DNA of 64,000 nt from Marinomonas rhizomae (GTDB lineage Bacteria > Pseudomonadota > Gammaproteobacteria > Pseudomonadales > Marinomonadaceae). Shown here piece after piece: positions 62,573-64,000 of this stretch. A program made the translations under genes and the position numbers. The stretch covers positions 496,001 to 560,000 of the forward strand of contig NZ_CP073343.1 of NCBI RefSeq assembly GCF_024397855.1, given 5' to 3'. Below the pieces are notes generated by a model. It was not told where the DNA came from and did no database searches. It saw only the letters and a list, made by a program, of their open reading frames with translations. Every line of letters starts with the position of its first letter. The first letter of the stretch is position 1.

Positions 62573-64000
62573 TTAATTTCCGAGTGCTTCGGGAAGCCAA
62601 AGGGCGATTTGAGGGAAGCTCATGACGAGAATCAACCCGACAATTTGTAAGCCGATAAATGGCAACACAGAGATGAAGATTTCTTGCAGAGAAATGTCTT
62701 TTGGTGCGACTGATTTGAGCCAAAAGCAGGCTGGACCAAACGGTGGTGATAAGAAGTAAATCTGAATGTTGAGAACAAACAGAATACCAAACCAGACTTT
62801 TGCTTGATCTGGCGTCAGTCCAAGCTCGGGTGCTAGGGTCATGACGACGGGGGCAAAAACAGGAACCGTAATTAGCACGATGGCGATCCATTCCATAAAT
62901 GTACCTAAGATCACCAAAATCAGCATCATTACCAAGATCACGCCAATGGCTGGAATGCCAAGGTTCATAAACAGTGAGCGCATAAAGTCCGCGCCACCGA
63001 TTAGATTGAAGATACCGACAAAAGATACGGATCCCAGTACCAACCAAATGATGGTTCCCACGGTGGCCATAGAACCAACTAAAGATGCCTTCAGCATGGA
63101 CCATTTAAATTCGTGACGTACTGCAGAAACAATCATGGCACCCAAGGCACCCACTGCCGCCGCTTCGGTGACCGAAGCGATACCGCCATAGATGGACCCC
63201 ATCACACAGCCGATTAGCATAATGCTCAAGAATACTGCGCTCAGGCGAGCTTTAGACAGCTTACGTTCTTCACCGGTTAGTTCTGCTACTTCTTTCGCTG
63301 TTGGCGCTAATTTAGGGTTAATGTGTACACGAATCAGAACATACAGTGCATAGAAGACAGCCAGCATTAGCCCAGGTACAGCTCCTGCCATAAATAGATC
63401 GCCAATGGCGACTTCAGCAGACAGGCCGTAAACGATCATGATGATCGAAGGTGGAATCAGGGTAGCTAAGGCGCCTGCAGCACAAATTAGACCAATGCTC
63501 ATTTTGCGGTCGTAGCCTAAACGTAGCATTTGAGGCAAAGCCACAAGGCCAAGCATCACAATTTCGCCGCCCATCACGCCAGACATTGCCGCGAGAATGA
63601 CCGCCACCACTACGGTTTGTACTGCTACGCCACCGCGTAGATTGCCTGCGAATATCGACATGGCATCGAACAAATCTTCTGCGATACCTGACTTTTCGAG
63701 GATCGTTGCCATTAATACGAAAAAGGGAATAGCAATCAAGGTGTAGTGGTCAAGCAATGCTGCTGTGTTGGCGGACACTAAGTACAACCCACGGGGGCCA
63801 AAGAAGGCAATTGCCATGACGACTGAGACGATCAAGGTTACGATGCCCAGTGGCATACCTGTCATCATCAAAGACACCAACATTGCGACCATGATTAAGG
63901 ATATTACCCCTAAGCTATAAGAGCGCATGTCCAGTGCTGCGCTTGGGTCTAGGCTTTGCCCTACCGCTGAGAAGTAACCACTCACGCCGTCGAAAATCGA
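62573..64000 (-). CDS. TRAP transporter large permease, 5' end at or beyond window edge
   Basis: A DctM-type permease with about 12 spans. Typical blocks are HYTLIAIPFFVLMATILEKSG, AAMSGVMGGEIVMLGL, GALATLIPPSIIMIVYG and FLSPPFGPACFWLKSV. The frame stays open to the window end. A GTG at 63985 and an ATG at 63928 could be starts, but no ribosome site is seen before the GTG, so the gene probably begins outside. The small permease and binding protein are not in the window. The downstream 40-residue protein and enolase suggest a sugar-acid substrate. Confidence 0.85.
   Translation of the reverse strand, partial: SIFDGVSGYFSAVGQSLDPSAALDMRSYSLGVISLIMVAMLVSLMMTGMPLGIVTLIVSVVMAIAFFGPRGLYLVSANTAALLDHYTLIAIPFFVLMATILEKSGIAEDLFDAMSIFAGNLRGGVAVQTVVVAVILAAMSGVMGGEIVMLGLVALPQMLRLGYDRKMSIGLICAAGALATLIPPSIIMIVYGLSAEVAIGDLFMAGAVPGLMLAVFYALYVLIRVHINPKLAPTAKEVAELTGEERKLSKARLSAVFLSIMLIGCVMGSIYGGIASVTEAAAVGALGAMIVSAVRHEFKWSMLKASLVGSMATVGTIIWLVLGSVSFVGIFNLIGGADFMRSLFMNLGIPAIGVILVMMLILVILGTFMEWIAIVLITVPVFAPVVMTLAPELGLTPDQAKVWFGILFVLNIQIYFLSPPFGPACFWLKSVAPKDISLQEIFISVLPFIGLQIVGLILVMSFPQIALWLPEALGN

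Noticed and set aside
1..64000. CRISPR arrays, tRNA or rRNA genes, insertion sequences, prophage or toxin-antitoxin pairs
   Set aside because: None were recognised by eye; the only clear tandem repeat is the in-gene ACGCCA array.

Overview
The window looks like chromosome from a marine gammaproteobacterium, most likely Marinomonas or a close Oceanospirillales relative. This is inferred from overall gene content and protein style: many TRAP and tripartite tricarboxylate transporters, ethanolamine and allantoin use, and sugar-acid catabolism. I saw no rRNA, tRNA, CRISPR array, insertion sequence or phage gene. The region is a chain of small catabolic islands, each with its own regulator and usually a palindromic operator I could locate.

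Layout. (1) 1-3457: allantoin module with puuE allantoinase (cut by the window edge), allantoin racemase and an FCD-GntR repressor, divergent from an NCS1 permease; TTGTATACAA-type dyads lie near both starts. (2) 3573-8592: ethanolamine module eat-eutC-eutB with a divergent AraC-type activator. (3) 8779-17971: a lipoprotein, a two-component system with a 7TMR-DISM kinase, a 1221-residue autotransporter with a (Thr-Pro)n linker encoded by a hexanucleotide tandem repeat, a lipoprotein hydrolase and a GNAT acetyltransferase. (4) 18036-27483: oligosaccharide import and degradation. It has a LacI regulator, ABC permeases and ATPase, a GH105-type unsaturated glycuronyl hydrolase, an unrecognised 843-residue protein and a divergent solute-binding protein. 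(5) 27669-30053: overlapping genes for arylamine N-acetyltransferase, a DMT exporter and a Crp/Fnr regulator. (6) 30188-34699: a sigma-54 aromatic alcohol/aldehyde module with a coniferyl-alcohol-dehydrogenase-like SDR, an XylR/DmpR-type activator and a benzaldehyde dehydrogenase. Both enzyme genes have a -24/-12 promoter and a TTGAT...ATCAA dyad.

(7) 35757-46762: probable non-phosphorylative aldose/aldonate pathway: lactonase, aldose dehydrogenase, aldehyde dehydrogenase, IlvD/Edd dehydratase, HpaI-type aldolase, TRAP transporter, TSUP permease and GntR/UTRA regulator. An identical 12-bp palindrome occurs in the two divergent promoter regions. (8) 46880-58956: galactarate/glucarate catabolism. 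A TctCBA transporter imports substrate (inferred); GarD and GudD make 5-dehydro-4-deoxyglucarate; KdgD converts it to 2-oxoglutarate semialdehyde; an aldehyde dehydrogenase yields 2-oxoglutarate. An FCD-GntR regulator sits in the cluster and a shared 14-bp motif precedes tctC and kdgD. (9) 59046-64000: AEC permease, 2-hydroxyacid dehydrogenase, a second glucarate-dehydratase-like enolase, a previously easy-to-miss 40-residue membrane protein and a TRAP large permease running off the edge.

The most interesting items are the 843-residue putative carbohydrate enzyme, the 40-residue TRAP-linked membrane protein, the sigma-54 aromatic aldehyde switch, and the shared operators that tie dispersed sugar-acid genes into regulons. 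All functions are from motif and family recognition by eye; no database search was run.
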